Shown here one piece after another: positions 9,826-19,200 of a stretch of DNA of 64,000 bases (position 1 is the stretch's first letter; each line of letters starts with the position of its first letter). The stretch lies in NCBI RefSeq assembly GCF_900176505.1, contig NZ_FWYB01000001.1, forward strand, positions 283,400 to 347,399, in the 5' to 3' direction. Source of the stretch: Pedobacter nyackensis. GTDB taxonomy: Bacteria > Bacteroidota > Bacteroidia > Sphingobacteriales > Sphingobacteriaceae. Both the position numbers and the translations under genes were made by a program. The notes below the pieces were generated by a model that had not been told where the DNA came from, did no database searches, and saw nothing but the letters and a program-made list of their open reading frames with translations.

Positions 9826-9930
9826 ATGGCAATTGTCCCATCATCCCTCATCGAATTCCCTATCCGTTCCCAGCATGGGAATGCAGACCTGCTGCTACTT
9901 CAATCTTTGTCGATCACAAATTATTGCCAT
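9826..9930. other. Candidate oriT / mob promoter region
   Basis: The DNA just upstream of the mobilisation genes contains a perfect inverted repeat TTCCCA-GCA-TGGGAA (9867-9881). It is bounded by an 8-bp inverted pair, ATGGCAAT (9826-9833) and ATTGCCAT (9923-9930). Transfer origins usually lie upstream of the relaxosome genes and carry such repeats. A 41-codon frame from 9826 to 9951 also crosses it but matches nothing I recognise. No nick site can be named from sequence. Confidence 0.35.
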
Positions 9931-10126
9931 GAGAACAACAGCAAAACTTAAAGCAGAGGAGCCGTTACCAAGACCGGCTTACATCCAGCGATTACCCAAA
10001 AAGAAGATCGTTCAGGAACGAAAGAAAATCCGGCAATTGCTCCGCTCCATGCTCCCGATGGAAGACGAACAACGCCAACTCCAGGAAGAACAAAAACTTT
10101 ATCACAAACCCGGAAAGGCTCACTAA
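9929..10126 (+). CDS. Small basic ORF upstream of mob genes, unknown
   Basis: ATG at 9929 opens a 65-codon frame starting MRTTAKLKAEEPLPRPAYIQ and rich in Lys, Arg and Glu, with a likely helical or coiled middle (KKIVQERKKIRQLL). The frame extends further upstream to about 9812, but this ATG makes the more sensible protein and starts just after the candidate oriT. Its stop lies 10 bp before the next small ORF, so the spacing fits an operon leading into the mobilisation genes. I do not recognise the family. It may be a small DNA-binding or transfer accessory protein, or it may not be expressed. Confidence 0.4.
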   Translation: MRTTAKLKAEEPLPRPAYIQRLPKKKIVQERKKIRQLLRSMLPMEDEQRQLQEEQKLYHKPGKAH

Positions 10127-10136
10127 ATCCAGGCAG

Positions 10137-10307
10137 ATGATGATGACTACAAACAGGATTTCTCCGCAGAAGCCCGGGGTAAAATCAGTCTCGTTTGAGC
10201 CCAGCAAAGATGTATTTTCGTCTACGAAAATCTCTTCGCCTGCTCCCGCAGGAAACGAAGGGGCTGCGGAACTTGCCCCTTCTAGAACCGGTAAAAGATC
10301 AATGTAA
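10137..10307 (+). CDS. Small ORF coupled to the MobA-like gene, unknown
   Basis: Three tandem ATG codons (10137, 10140, 10143) begin a 56-residue frame (MMMTTNRISPQKPGVKSVSF at the start, ending TGKRSM). Its TAA stop overlaps the ATG of the next gene as TAATG, which suggests translational coupling. The sequence is Ser, Pro and Lys rich and shows no signal peptide or known domain. Position and overlap argue that it is a real part of the mobilisation operon, but no function can be given. Confidence 0.5.
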   Translation: MMMTTNRISPQKPGVKSVSFEPSKDVFSSTKISSPAPAGNEGAAELAPSRTGKRSM

Positions 10308-10717
10308 TGGCGAGGAAAAAATCTGCTGACCCGGAGAAAATACTGAACCGTGTGTTAAGAATTCGCTTAACTGATGCCGCATTTAAAAGGCTCGAAAAGA
10401 TCAGTAAAAGCAGCGATTGCCGCACGGTGGGAGAAGCGGCACGCAAGATCCTGAGCAAAGAAAAGATAACCCTTTTCTACAAGGACCTCACACTCAATTC
10501 CGCTATGGAAGAGCTGGCATTAATTAGAAAAGAGTTACGGGCAATTGGCATCAATATCAACCAGATCACCAAAGCTTTTCACATTGACAAACGGGAAACT
10601 TCTCAGATCATCCAGGTCTCAAAAGTAATGCAGCTATACGAAAAGGTAGAATTGAAAACTGATACACTACTCAAAATAATTAATAGGCTCGCGGAGAAAT
10701 GGTTGCCAGGATCATAA
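10307..10717 (+). CDS. MobA-like relaxosome accessory protein
   Basis: This 136-residue basic protein has an N-terminal ribbon-helix-helix-like part (VLRIRLTDAAFKRLEKISKS, about residues 15-35) and a C-terminal helix with NSAMEELALIRKELRAIGININQITKAFH. The second part is typical of plasmid and transposon MobA/MobC accessory proteins, which bind oriT and help the relaxase nick one strand. It starts inside the stop of the preceding small ORF and overlaps the relaxase gene by 19 bp, so the three are translationally linked. The family call is from motif pattern and gene order. Confidence 0.8.
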   Translation: MARKKSADPEKILNRVLRIRLTDAAFKRLEKISKSSDCRTVGEAARKILSKEKITLFYKDLTLNSAMEELALIRKELRAIGININQITKAFHIDKRETSQIIQVSKVMQLYEKVELKTDTLLKIINRLAEKWLPGS

Positions 10718-11958
10718 CAGGGAAAAAGTTGAGAGGCGTACTGAATTACAATGAAAACAAGGTGCTGGAAGGAAAGGCCGAGCTAATACTGGCCAGCGGA
10801 TTTGCCGGGGACATCGACCGAATGAACTTCAGCCAAAAACTACAACGGTTTGAGAACTTACTCATGCTAAATCCCAAAGTAAAGACGAACACCCTGCATA
10901 TCTCCTTAAATTTTGATTCATCCGAAAAACTGAAAGATGAAACCTTGCAACAAATTGCAGTAACCTATATGGAGAAAATCGGTTTTGGCGATCAGCCGTT
11001 TTTAGCATACCGACACAACGATGCCGGTCATGACCACATTCATTTAGTGACGACAAATATTCAAGCAACCGGAGAACGGATCGACCTGCATAATATTGGT
11101 GCAATCCATTCTGAAAAAGCACGGAAAGAAATCGAGATCGAGTACAGCCTTGTTAAGGCAGAAAGCAAGCAATACAAACCGGAACCGGGAATTAAAGCCA
11201 TCGACATCACGAAAATAAAATACGGGAGGTTGCCCACTAAACGTGTAATCAGCAACACCGTAAATGCCGTTATCAACGCCTATAAATTTACCTCACTGGC
11301 AGAATTAAACGCCGTACTGAGACAATTCAATGTCACTGCCGATAGGGGTGCAGAAGACACCCTGATGTTCCGGAAAAAAGGATTGATGTATAGCCTGCTG
11401 GATGAAAAGGGAAACAAAATCGGAATACCCATCAAATCCAGCTCACTATATACTAAACCCACTTTACCTTCATTGGAAAAGCAGTTTGTAAAACATGAAC
11501 AGGGCAGGCTACAATTCAAACGAGGTTTAAAGGAGACAATTGACAAAGCAATAAAACCAAAAGGAACCAAAGACGAATTTTTACAGGCTTTAAAAGCGCA
11601 GGGAATTGCAGCCATTTTTAGGATTGGTGCAAATGGTCAAGCATTTGGAATCACCTATGTTGATCACAAGAACAAAACGGTGTTTAATGGAAGTGATCTG
11701 GGAAAGGCCTACAGCGCCAAAGCTATCCTGGATGCTATCGGTCAATCGAAAACTTCACAAAAAGCAAGCGATCATTTACAAAAGTTAATGAAAACCACTC
11801 GAATGTCAACTGAATCCGTTGAAAAAACCGAAACAAACCCTATAAAAACTGACACCCCGGAAATCAATTCAAAACTGCTGGAAACTCTAATGAAAGACCA
11901 TTTCGACCCCTCCGGCCAGCCGCCTAAGAAAAAGAAACGAAAGAAATTAAGAATTTAA
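10699..11958 (+). CDS. MOBP-type relaxase (PF03432-like)
   Basis: The 419-residue protein carries the relaxase signature. A probable catalytic Tyr17 lies in RGVLNYNENKVL, and the metal-binding histidine motif is H106-N-D-A-G-H-D-H-I-H115 followed by LV. Relaxases nick oriT, stay bound to the 5' end and lead the strand into the recipient. The C-terminus is strongly basic (PPKKKKRKKLRI). It overlaps the accessory gene and lies 10 bp before the coupling protein gene. There are no tra/Vir channel genes in the window, so the element would be mobilised by another conjugative element rather than transferring itself. Confidence 0.9.
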   Translation: MVARIITGKKLRGVLNYNENKVLEGKAELILASGFAGDIDRMNFSQKLQRFENLLMLNPKVKTNTLHISLNFDSSEKLKDETLQQIAVTYMEKIGFGDQPFLAYRHNDAGHDHIHLVTTNIQATGERIDLHNIGAIHSEKARKEIEIEYSLVKAESKQYKPEPGIKAIDITKIKYGRLPTKRVISNTVNAVINAYKFTSLAELNAVLRQFNVTADRGAEDTLMFRKKGLMYSLLDEKGNKIGIPIKSSSLYTKPTLPSLEKQFVKHEQGRLQFKRGLKETIDKAIKPKGTKDEFLQALKAQGIAAIFRIGANGQAFGITYVDHKNKTVFNGSDLGKAYSAKAILDAIGQSKTSQKASDHLQKLMKTTRMSTESVEKTETNPIKTDTPEINSKLLETLMKDHFDPSGQPPKKKKRKKLRI

Positions 11959-11968
11959 ACCCTTCACT

Positions 11969-14011
11969 ATGCAAACAGGAGAAAACATACAGGCCTTACG
12001 CAAGATCACCGATTTTACAAGACTACTCAGCCTGGTCATTCTTGCCATACATTTTTACATCTTTTGTTACCCAGCCTTTCAACAATGGCAATTGACAGCA
12101 GAACCCGCAGATAACATTCTGAAAAAGATCATGCCAATGGCTGTGTTCAAAACGGAACTCCTGTCTAAATCAGCTGCTTTACTTTTACTGATTGTCTCAC
12201 TAATGGCTGCCAAAGGAAAGAAAGATGAAAAGATCAGAAAGCAGACCATCATTACCTACCTGGTAACCGGCCTGCTGCTTTACTCAATTAGCCACTTCTT
12301 CTTAAGCCTAAAATCAACCGAAGACACGATTGCACTTTTATACATGGGCGTAACAAGTACCGGTTACCTGCTGATCTTAGCCGGGGGAAATTTGCTATCC
12401 AGATTAATAAAAGTCAATCTCAGTGGTGACACGTTCAATAAGGACAATGAAACCTTTCCGCAGGAAGAGCGGCTGCTGGAGAATGAGTACAGCATTAACC
12501 TGCCAACCAAATACTGGTTAAAGGGTAAACAGAGGCATGGCTGGATCAATATCATCAACCCTTTCAGAAGCACTTTGTTGTCGGGATCTGCCGGTGCCGG
12601 GAAAACCTATTTTTATATTCGCCACGTAATCGATCAGCACCTGAAGAAAGGTTTTTCCATGCTGGTCTATGATTTCAAATACAGTGATTTAAGTACGCTC
12701 ACCTATAACAAACTACTCAAGTATGCCAAGAACTATAAAGTTAAACCCTCATTTTATGTGATCAATTTCGATGAGATCATGCATCGCTGCAATCCACTAG
12801 AGCCGCAAGGGATGACAGATATTACGGATGCAACAGAGTCATCACGGACGATCATGTTGGGGCTAAACCGGGAATGGCTGAAAAAGCAGGGTGATTTTTT
12901 TGTGGAATCGGCCATTAGTTTTGTGACGGCATTGATCTGGTTCCTGAAGAAATATGATAACGGAAGGTATTGTACGCTGCCACATGTCATTGAACTCATG
13001 ATGATTGATTACAAAAGGCTTTTCACCATCCTCACAACAGAAGAGGAAATTCAGGCTTTACTGAACCCTTTCATTTCCGCCTGGGAGAAAGAAGAATGGG
13101 GCCAGCTAGAGGGGCAGATTGGAAGTGCCAAGATTAGTATGGCAAGGCTGGTATCCCCGAAATTGTATTATGTGTTGAGCGGGAATGATTTTACGCTGGA
13201 CATCAACAATCCCCAGGAACCTAAGATTGTGTGTTTAGGCAATAATCCGCAGAAGTTGCAAACCTATGGTGCGGTACTTTCACTATATGTGACCAGAATT
13301 CTAAAGCTGGTGAACCAAAAGGATAAACTCAAATGCAGCTTGATCTTCGATGAATATCCCACATTAACAGCAGATTTAGTACCCACCATCACAACAGCAA
13401 GGAGCAATTTGGTCAGCTGTACCATTGGAATCCAGTCCGTAGAACAGCTAAAAAAGGAATATGGTGCGGAACAGGCCAATATCATTGCCGGAATTTCCGG
13501 TAACATCATCAGTGGTCAGGTGAGTGGTGATGGTGCAGAGAAGTTATCGAAGACTTTTGGAAAGATCGTTCAGGACAGGGAAAGTTTGAGTATCAACAGC
13601 AGTGATACCTCGTTAAGTAAATCCACGCAGATGGATTCAGCGATTCCGGCCAGCAAGATTGCTTCGCTTTCTTCGGGACAGTTTGTAGGAATGGTGGCCG
13701 ATAATCCGGATCAGAAAATAGAGCTTAAAATGTTTCATGCAGAGATTGTCAATGACCATGTGGCGATAAAGGCAGAGGGAGATAACTACTGGGATTTGCC
13801 AAAAATCAGAACAGTAACCGATGAAGAAATTCAGGAGAACTATAAGCAGATCAAGGCGGATATTCAGGAACTGATCAGTTTGGAACTGGAAAAACTGTTG
13901 CTTGTAAAACCTGAAACCGAGAAAAAATCACCTACTGTAAATGAGAAACCGAAAGGTAAATCAAAAAATGCACTAAAAAATAATAAGGAAAAAAGGAGCC
14001 TGTCTTTATAA
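11969..14011 (+). CDS. TraG/VirD4-like type IV coupling protein (MobC type)
   Basis: This 680-residue protein has four N-terminal transmembrane helices (about residues 18-36, 64-83, 93-111 and 118-145) and a cytoplasmic ATPase. Walker A is G206-SAGAGK-T213 and Walker B is LIFDEYP with Asp461 and Glu462. Coupling proteins bring the relaxase-DNA complex to the mating channel. The C-terminal tail is Lys-rich and low in complexity. It is the last gene of the mobilisation module, and 142 bp later an ECF sigma gene starts on the same strand. The protein looks intact, unlike the remnant at 9318-9749. Confidence 0.9.
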   Translation: MQTGENIQALRKITDFTRLLSLVILAIHFYIFCYPAFQQWQLTAEPADNILKKIMPMAVFKTELLSKSAALLLLIVSLMAAKGKKDEKIRKQTIITYLVTGLLLYSISHFFLSLKSTEDTIALLYMGVTSTGYLLILAGGNLLSRLIKVNLSGDTFNKDNETFPQEERLLENEYSINLPTKYWLKGKQRHGWINIINPFRSTLLSGSAGAGKTYFYIRHVIDQHLKKGFSMLVYDFKYSDLSTLTYNKLLKYAKNYKVKPSFYVINFDEIMHRCNPLEPQGMTDITDATESSRTIMLGLNREWLKKQGDFFVESAISFVTALIWFLKKYDNGRYCTLPHVIELMMIDYKRLFTILTTEEEIQALLNPFISAWEKEEWGQLEGQIGSAKISMARLVSPKLYYVLSGNDFTLDINNPQEPKIVCLGNNPQKLQTYGAVLSLYVTRILKLVNQKDKLKCSLIFDEYPTLTADLVPTITTARSNLVSCTIGIQSVEQLKKEYGAEQANIIAGISGNIISGQVSGDGAEKLSKTFGKIVQDRESLSINSSDTSLSKSTQMDSAIPASKIASLSSGQFVGMVADNPDQKIELKMFHAEIVNDHVAIKAEGDNYWDLPKIRTVTDEEIQENYKQIKADIQELISLELEKLLLVKPETEKKSPTVNEKPKGKSKNALKNNKEKRSLSL

Positions 14012-14066
14012 TTATGGTCGTTTTTTAATCATTTGAATAAAGTTGTCGAAATCTTAATGCCCATAA

Positions 14067-14101
14067 TTTGAGGCTATTGTTGAAATAATTTTACAGCTTT
14101 G
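14067..14101 (+). promoter_or_regulatory. Putative Bacteroidetes promoter for sigma gene 2
   Basis: TTTG at 14067-14070 is followed 21 bp later by tacagctttg (14092-14101), which is close to the -33 TTTG and -7 TAnnTTTG elements, although the -7 box has two extra bases. It lies about 50 bp before the ATG at 14154. Match is partial. Confidence 0.35.
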
Positions 14102-14153
14102 TGGTCTATTCTCGGTAAATTTAACTAACAAATAAAAGAGTGAATTATTCATA

Positions 14154-14756
14154 ATGGGAAAAACGATTCATAAACTGATTAATGAGGCTGAACTCTTTGC
14201 AGGACTTGCGAAAGGGAATGAAAAGGCTTTTGAGATCATTTATCACCATTACAATAAACGTCTGTCTCCTTTTGTTCAAAAAACCGTTAAATTTCCAGAA
14301 CTTACTGAAGAAATCATTCAGGATATTTTTGTCCAGCTTTGGATTAACCGTCATTTGCTTGCACAGGTCGAGCATCCTACAGCTTATCTTTTTAACATTG
14401 CCAAGAACAGAACTTTAAAATATCTAAAAAAGATTGCAAACGACGCAAGGTTATTGGATAAATTAACCTCATCAAGCCCCACATTTAGCAATGATACCGA
14501 AGAGCGGGTTATATTTCGGGAAAGTGCCGAGATCATAGAGCTTGCAGTTGCTGGATTGCCAGGACAAAGAAAACTGATTTGGGAGCTGAGCAGAAATGAG
14601 GGATTGTCCCACGAACAGATTGCAGAACGGTTGAATATTTCCCGCAATACGGTTAAAAATCAAATGGTTCATGCCTCAAGGCATGTGCGCAGTTTCTTGG
14701 ATAACAGAGCAAGTCTGCTATCTGTTTCAATTTTTTTCTTACTGAATAACAGTTAG
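14154..14756 (+). CDS. ECF RNA polymerase sigma factor, locus 2
   Basis: A 200-residue sigma-70 of the ECF type. Region 2 is near residues 25-95 (AFEIIYHHYNKRLSPFVQKT and LTEEIIQDIFVQLWINR), and region 4 near 135-185 (LPGQRKLIWELSRNEGLSHEQIAERLNISRNTVKNQ). It diverges strongly from the other two sigma factors here, so each locus should recognise its own promoter. It is followed 96 bp later by fecR. It probably activates the downstream susC operon when the importer signals through FecR. Confidence 0.92.
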   Translation: MGKTIHKLINEAELFAGLAKGNEKAFEIIYHHYNKRLSPFVQKTVKFPELTEEIIQDIFVQLWINRHLLAQVEHPTAYLFNIAKNRTLKYLKKIANDARLLDKLTSSSPTFSNDTEERVIFRESAEIIELAVAGLPGQRKLIWELSRNEGLSHEQIAERLNISRNTVKNQMVHASRHVRSFLDNRASLLSVSIFFLLNNS

Positions 14757-14852
14757 TTATGTTTTTGTTGGTTTTTTGAGTAGTCCTGTTTTGCCTTTGG
14801 GAGATCACATCCTTTAAAAGCAGAAATATTCGACCCAACAAAAATCAAGAAA

Positions 14853-16100
14853 ATGAATACTGATCCATCCCGTGTTAAATCACTCTTTCGGAAACATTTG
14901 GAGGGTACTGCCTCACCAGAGGAAGTGCGTGAACTATTCAGTCTTATCGGTCAGGACAAGATTGATGAAGAAATACTTTCTTCTTTGGATTCAGAACTCA
15001 GTGAGACAGATTCACTAAATCCTTATGATAAGGAGAGATGGGATTTGATTTTTGATAAGATCAAAGATGATTCTGCTGTAATTGAAGAAGATGTGATTCC
15101 AGTAAAGAAAAGAACATACAGTTTTCTAAGAACCGGTATTGCTGCGGCGATTGTTTTAGTTGTTGGTGCCGGAGTGCTATTGTATAATCAATCTAACAAG
15201 GTTGTACAAACTATGGTTTATGTGAATGATGTAGCTCCGGGATCAAGTGGTGCCACTTTAACTTTGGCTAGTGGTGAACGGATTGCTTTGTCTGATGCGG
15301 TGAATGGGGAACTGGCGAAAGAGGCGGGGCTGAGTATTTCTAAAACTGCTGATGGGCAGTTGGTTTATGAAGTTAAAGATCAGGCTAAGGCTGGAGAAAA
15401 TAAAATCAATACTTTATCTACTGCAAAAGGGGAAACTTACCGGGTGCGTTTGCCGGATGGCTCGTTGGTATGGCTGAACGCCGCTTCAAGTTTGACCTAT
15501 GCTACCTCTCTAAATGAGCATGGAGAGCGAAGGGTCACACTAAGCGGTGAAGCGTATTTCGAGATTTTTAAGGATAAAAAGCATCCTTTTATTGTGGAAA
15601 GTAAGGGGCAGGAGGTGGAGGTATTGGGTACACATTTTAATGTCAATGCATATGGGGATGAAGCAAGCATTAAAACAACTTTGTTAGAAGGTTCTGTGCA
15701 GATTACATTGCTTCCTCTATCAACTTCTGGAGGAAAGAGGGATGTAAGACAGAGAGGTGGTGGTGGAGCTGAAAAGGGGAATTGGAATACAATCCTCAAG
15801 CCTAATCAGCAAGCAGTTGTAAATGGAGACAAGCTTGATGTTTTTACTGCTAACATAGAACAAACCATAGCCTGGAAAAACGGGTCTTTTGCATTTCATA
15901 AACAAAGTCTTAAGGATATCATGCGTAACCTTGCTCGCTGGTACGATGTGGAGGTTGTATACGATCCGGGCTTTAAAGATGCGCTGTTTACAGGTTCGGT
16001 ATCTAGATTCAAAAGTATGTCAACCATATTGCATATTCTTGAAATAACAGGGAAAGTTCATTTTAAAGTAGAAGGAAGGAAGGTCATTGTAATGGAATAA
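14853..16100 (+). CDS. FecR-family anti-sigma factor with in-frame insertion, locus 2
   Basis: This 415-residue protein has a cytoplasmic sigma-binding part (about residues 1-85), one transmembrane helix (about 90-110), and a periplasmic FecR domain (STAKGETYRVRLPDGSLVWL, GEAYFEIFKDKKHPFIV, VLGTHFNVNAY). A terminal STN-like segment pairs with SusC. It is very close to the locus 3 FecR over the FecR domain. Unlike that paralogue, it carries about 26 extra residues (285-313) rich in Gly, Arg and Ser between SVQI and ILKPNQQ. The reading frame is intact, so the protein may still work. It precedes susC by 137 bp. Confidence 0.9.
   Translation: MNTDPSRVKSLFRKHLEGTASPEEVRELFSLIGQDKIDEEILSSLDSELSETDSLNPYDKERWDLIFDKIKDDSAVIEEDVIPVKKRTYSFLRTGIAAAIVLVVGAGVLLYNQSNKVVQTMVYVNDVAPGSSGATLTLASGERIALSDAVNGELAKEAGLSISKTADGQLVYEVKDQAKAGENKINTLSTAKGETYRVRLPDGSLVWLNAASSLTYATSLNEHGERRVTLSGEAYFEIFKDKKHPFIVESKGQEVEVLGTHFNVNAYGDEASIKTTLLEGSVQITLLPLSTSGGKRDVRQRGGGGAEKGNWNTILKPNQQAVVNGDKLDVFTANIEQTIAWKNGSFAFHKQSLKDIMRNLARWYDVEVVYDPGFKDALFTGSVSRFKSMSTILHILEITGKVHFKVEGRKVIVME
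15705..15791 (+). repeat. Repeat-like in-frame insertion inside fecR 2
   Basis: This stretch encodes residues 285-313 (STSGGKRDVRQRGGGGAEKG in its core), which have no counterpart in the otherwise similar FecR of locus 3. It is purine-rich, with an inverted pair TTCCTC (15712-15717) and GAGGAA (15730-15735). It looks like an intergenic palindromic repeat that landed in the gene without breaking the frame. The insertion is seen; its mobile origin is inference. Confidence 0.45.
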
Positions 16101-16127
16101 GAACCAAAATCTCATAATCTATATTAA

Positions 16128-16186
16128 GGTTCCTTATAAAAAACCAATCCCGATTCGCGGTCGGGACTGGCGGATGGTTTGGAACC
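16128..16186 (+). promoter_or_regulatory. Structured leader between fecR and susC, locus 2
   Basis: Three nested stems are present: GGTTCC (16128-16133) with GGAACC (16181-16186), AAACCA (16141-16146) with TGGTTT (16175-16180), and TCCCGA (16148-16153) with TCGGGA (16161-16166). The span is 59 nt, almost the same as the locus 1 leader, with a different sequence. There is no strong T-run after it. A role in transcript processing or attenuation before susC is inferred. Confidence 0.55.
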
Positions 16187-16237
16187 AATAAAAGTGCTTT
16201 AGACAATTCAATTAAACAACCAAACCAAAACAAAAGT

Positions 16238-19200
16238 ATGAAATTTTTAGATCATATTGGGCTGTTGCATGTTGCATGGCTACCCAATCAATTCGTACGA
16301 ATTATGAGGCTAACCATCATAATGATTACCATGGCACTGATGCAGGTATCTGCAGCAGGACTTGCTCAAAAGGTAAGTTTACACTTCAAAAATGTACCCT
16401 TAGAACAGGTGTTGATCGCCGTAAAACAGCAAACAGCGTATAATTTTGTATATACGGAAGATGTTATTGCAAAAGCAAAAAGAGTAAGTATTAACCTTAA
16501 AGATGCAGATCTTAAAGATGCACTTATGCTGTGTTTTGAAAACCAACCTTTAAATTTTACTATTGAACAAGGTACTATCGTGATTAAAGCGAAAGAGCCT
16601 TCCTTTCTTGATAAGGTGGTTAAGCGCTTGACTGCTATTGATGTGCGGGGGATTGTGGTGGATGAGAAAGGAGCGCCACTGGTAGGGGCAACGGTGAAAG
16701 TGAAAGGGACGGAAAAGAAAGTGGTGACCAATGGGAGAGGAGAGTTTTACTTGCAGTATGTTGAGGAGAAGGTGGTGTTGGTGATTAGTTATCTGGGATA
16801 TGAAAGTATTGAAATGACTGCAGCCAAAGATTTGGGTACGATTAGGCTAAAGTTGGTTGAAGGTAAGTTGGATGAGGTAGAAGTAGTGAGTACAGGTTAC
16901 CAAAATATCCCAAAAGAAAGAGCTACTGGTAGCTTTACCTTACTAGATAATGAACTTCTAAATCGTAGAGTTAGTACAAATATTTTAGACAGAATTGACG
17001 GAATAGCCAGTGGAGTAATTTTTAACAAGGGTATCATTGATGGGTCAAATAAATCCGATATAACCATACACGGGCGTAGTACCATATTTGCAAATCCTAA
17101 CCCCCTCATTGTATTAGATAATTTTCCTTATGATGGTGACCTTAGTAATATAAATCCGAATGATATAGAATCTGTAACTATTTTAAAAGATGCTGCTGCT
17201 GCATCTATTTGGGGTGTTAGAGCTGGAAATGGAGTAATTGTTTTGACCACCAAAAAAGGAAAAAGAGACAGCAAGCCAATTTTAGATTTCAATTCTAATT
17301 TGTCAGTGACAGAAAAACCAGATTTGTGGTATCCTTACCAGATGACTTCCAGTGAATATATAGAGCTAGAGAAGTTTCTATACGATAAAGGAAGATATAA
17401 AAATGCCTTATTGAACAATACCGTTGTCGTTTCCCCGGCTGTTACATTAATGGATAAATTGAAAAAAAATCTATTAACAACAGACCAATACAATGAAGAA
17501 ATATCAAAACTCCAACAACATGATGTAAAGCGTGATTTGAATAAATATTTCTACAGAAATCCATTCCGTCAGCAGTATAATTTAAATATAAGTGGTGGAA
17601 ACGCTACCCAAAAATACTATTTGTCGGGTGGCTTTGACAGAAATAACAACAGCCAGGTGGCAAATAACTATAATCGCTATACTATAAATGCTAATAACAC
17701 TTTCAATTTTTTTAAGGATAAACTAGAACTGTTTACAGGCTTGACCTTAACGAAAAGTAAATCAGAAAATATGATCGCAGGTGCTGTTTATACGCCATAT
17801 ACACCGTACGATCAATTGGCTGATAAGAATGGAAATGCATTGGCAATTGTAAATGTAGCTACATTAGGGGTTGGTTATACTGACGCTTTAGGAACTGACC
17901 AATTATTAGATTGGCATTATAGGCCTATGGATGAAAGAACACCCAATAACGTTACCAATGCTATCAATTATCGGTTGCTGACGGGAATTTCTTATAAGGT
18001 TTTACCATCACTTAAAGCTGAGCTAAATTACCAACATGAAGAAGGCTCTACCGATAGAACTTTGACAAATTCAAAAAACAGTTATTATACGAGGGATATG
18101 ATTAACCGTTTTACTTCTGTAAATCAGGCTACAGGGGTGGTGACAAGGATTATCCCACATAATGATATTGTGAACCAATGGCTGGATAATTATAGATCGC
18201 AGTATATGCGCTTACAACTTAATTTTCAGAAAAAAATAGCAGGCAGACATGACGTTAATGCCATCGCAGGGTATGAATTTAAAGATTATTCGTTAGACAA
18301 TACCAATCAGACCTATTATGGCTATGATCCTGTAACTAAAAGTAACGTTAACGGCACAATCGATCCTTTAAAATCATACCCTTTGTACTATAATACTTCA
18401 TTAACCCAAAGGATAGGTACCTCACCTAGTCAATCTGGCAGTATTGACAGGGCTATATCTTTTTATGCAAATGCTTCTTATGGTTATGATCGGAAATACA
18501 TTCTCAGTCTAAGCGCCAGAAAGGACGAAACCAATATTTTTGGCGTAAAATCGAATCAAAAAGGTGTACCATTATGGTCTGCTGGGCTAAGTTGGATTAT
18601 AAGTAATGAAGCTTTTTATCATCTGGATTATTTTTCCGATCTCAAACTTCGCGCAACCTATGGATATAATGGCAATGTGGACAAAACATTATCCGCTTAT
18701 TTAACTTCCCAGATTGCAGGATCGACTTTAATTGGTACAGATTTTTCTCAGGTAGTTAACCCTCCAAATCCTTCTTTGGGTTGGGAAAAGGTGAAGAACA
18801 TTAATTTTGGGTTAGATTTTTCCACAAAAGGAAATTGGTTAAGAGGAAGTATAGATTATTATGTGAAAAATGGTGAGGATTTGATTGGTGAAAGTCCCAT
18901 AGCACCTCAAACAGGCGTTTTAGTTTTCAAAGGTAATTCTGCCAATACCCAAACACGTGGAATTGATTTTACAGCGAATATCAAAGCACTTTCCGTGGCG
19001 CAATTTAGATGGGACATAAACGCACTCTATTCGTACTCCAGAGATAAAGTGACAGAATACAAAAAACTTCCAGCTATTAATGGAGATCTGGTTTTTGAGA
19101 ATTATCGAAATCCTTTGGTTGGTTATCCTTACTATTCTGTATTTGCATTTAAATATGCCGGATTGAATAATTCCGGAAATCCATTAGGCTATCTAGATGG

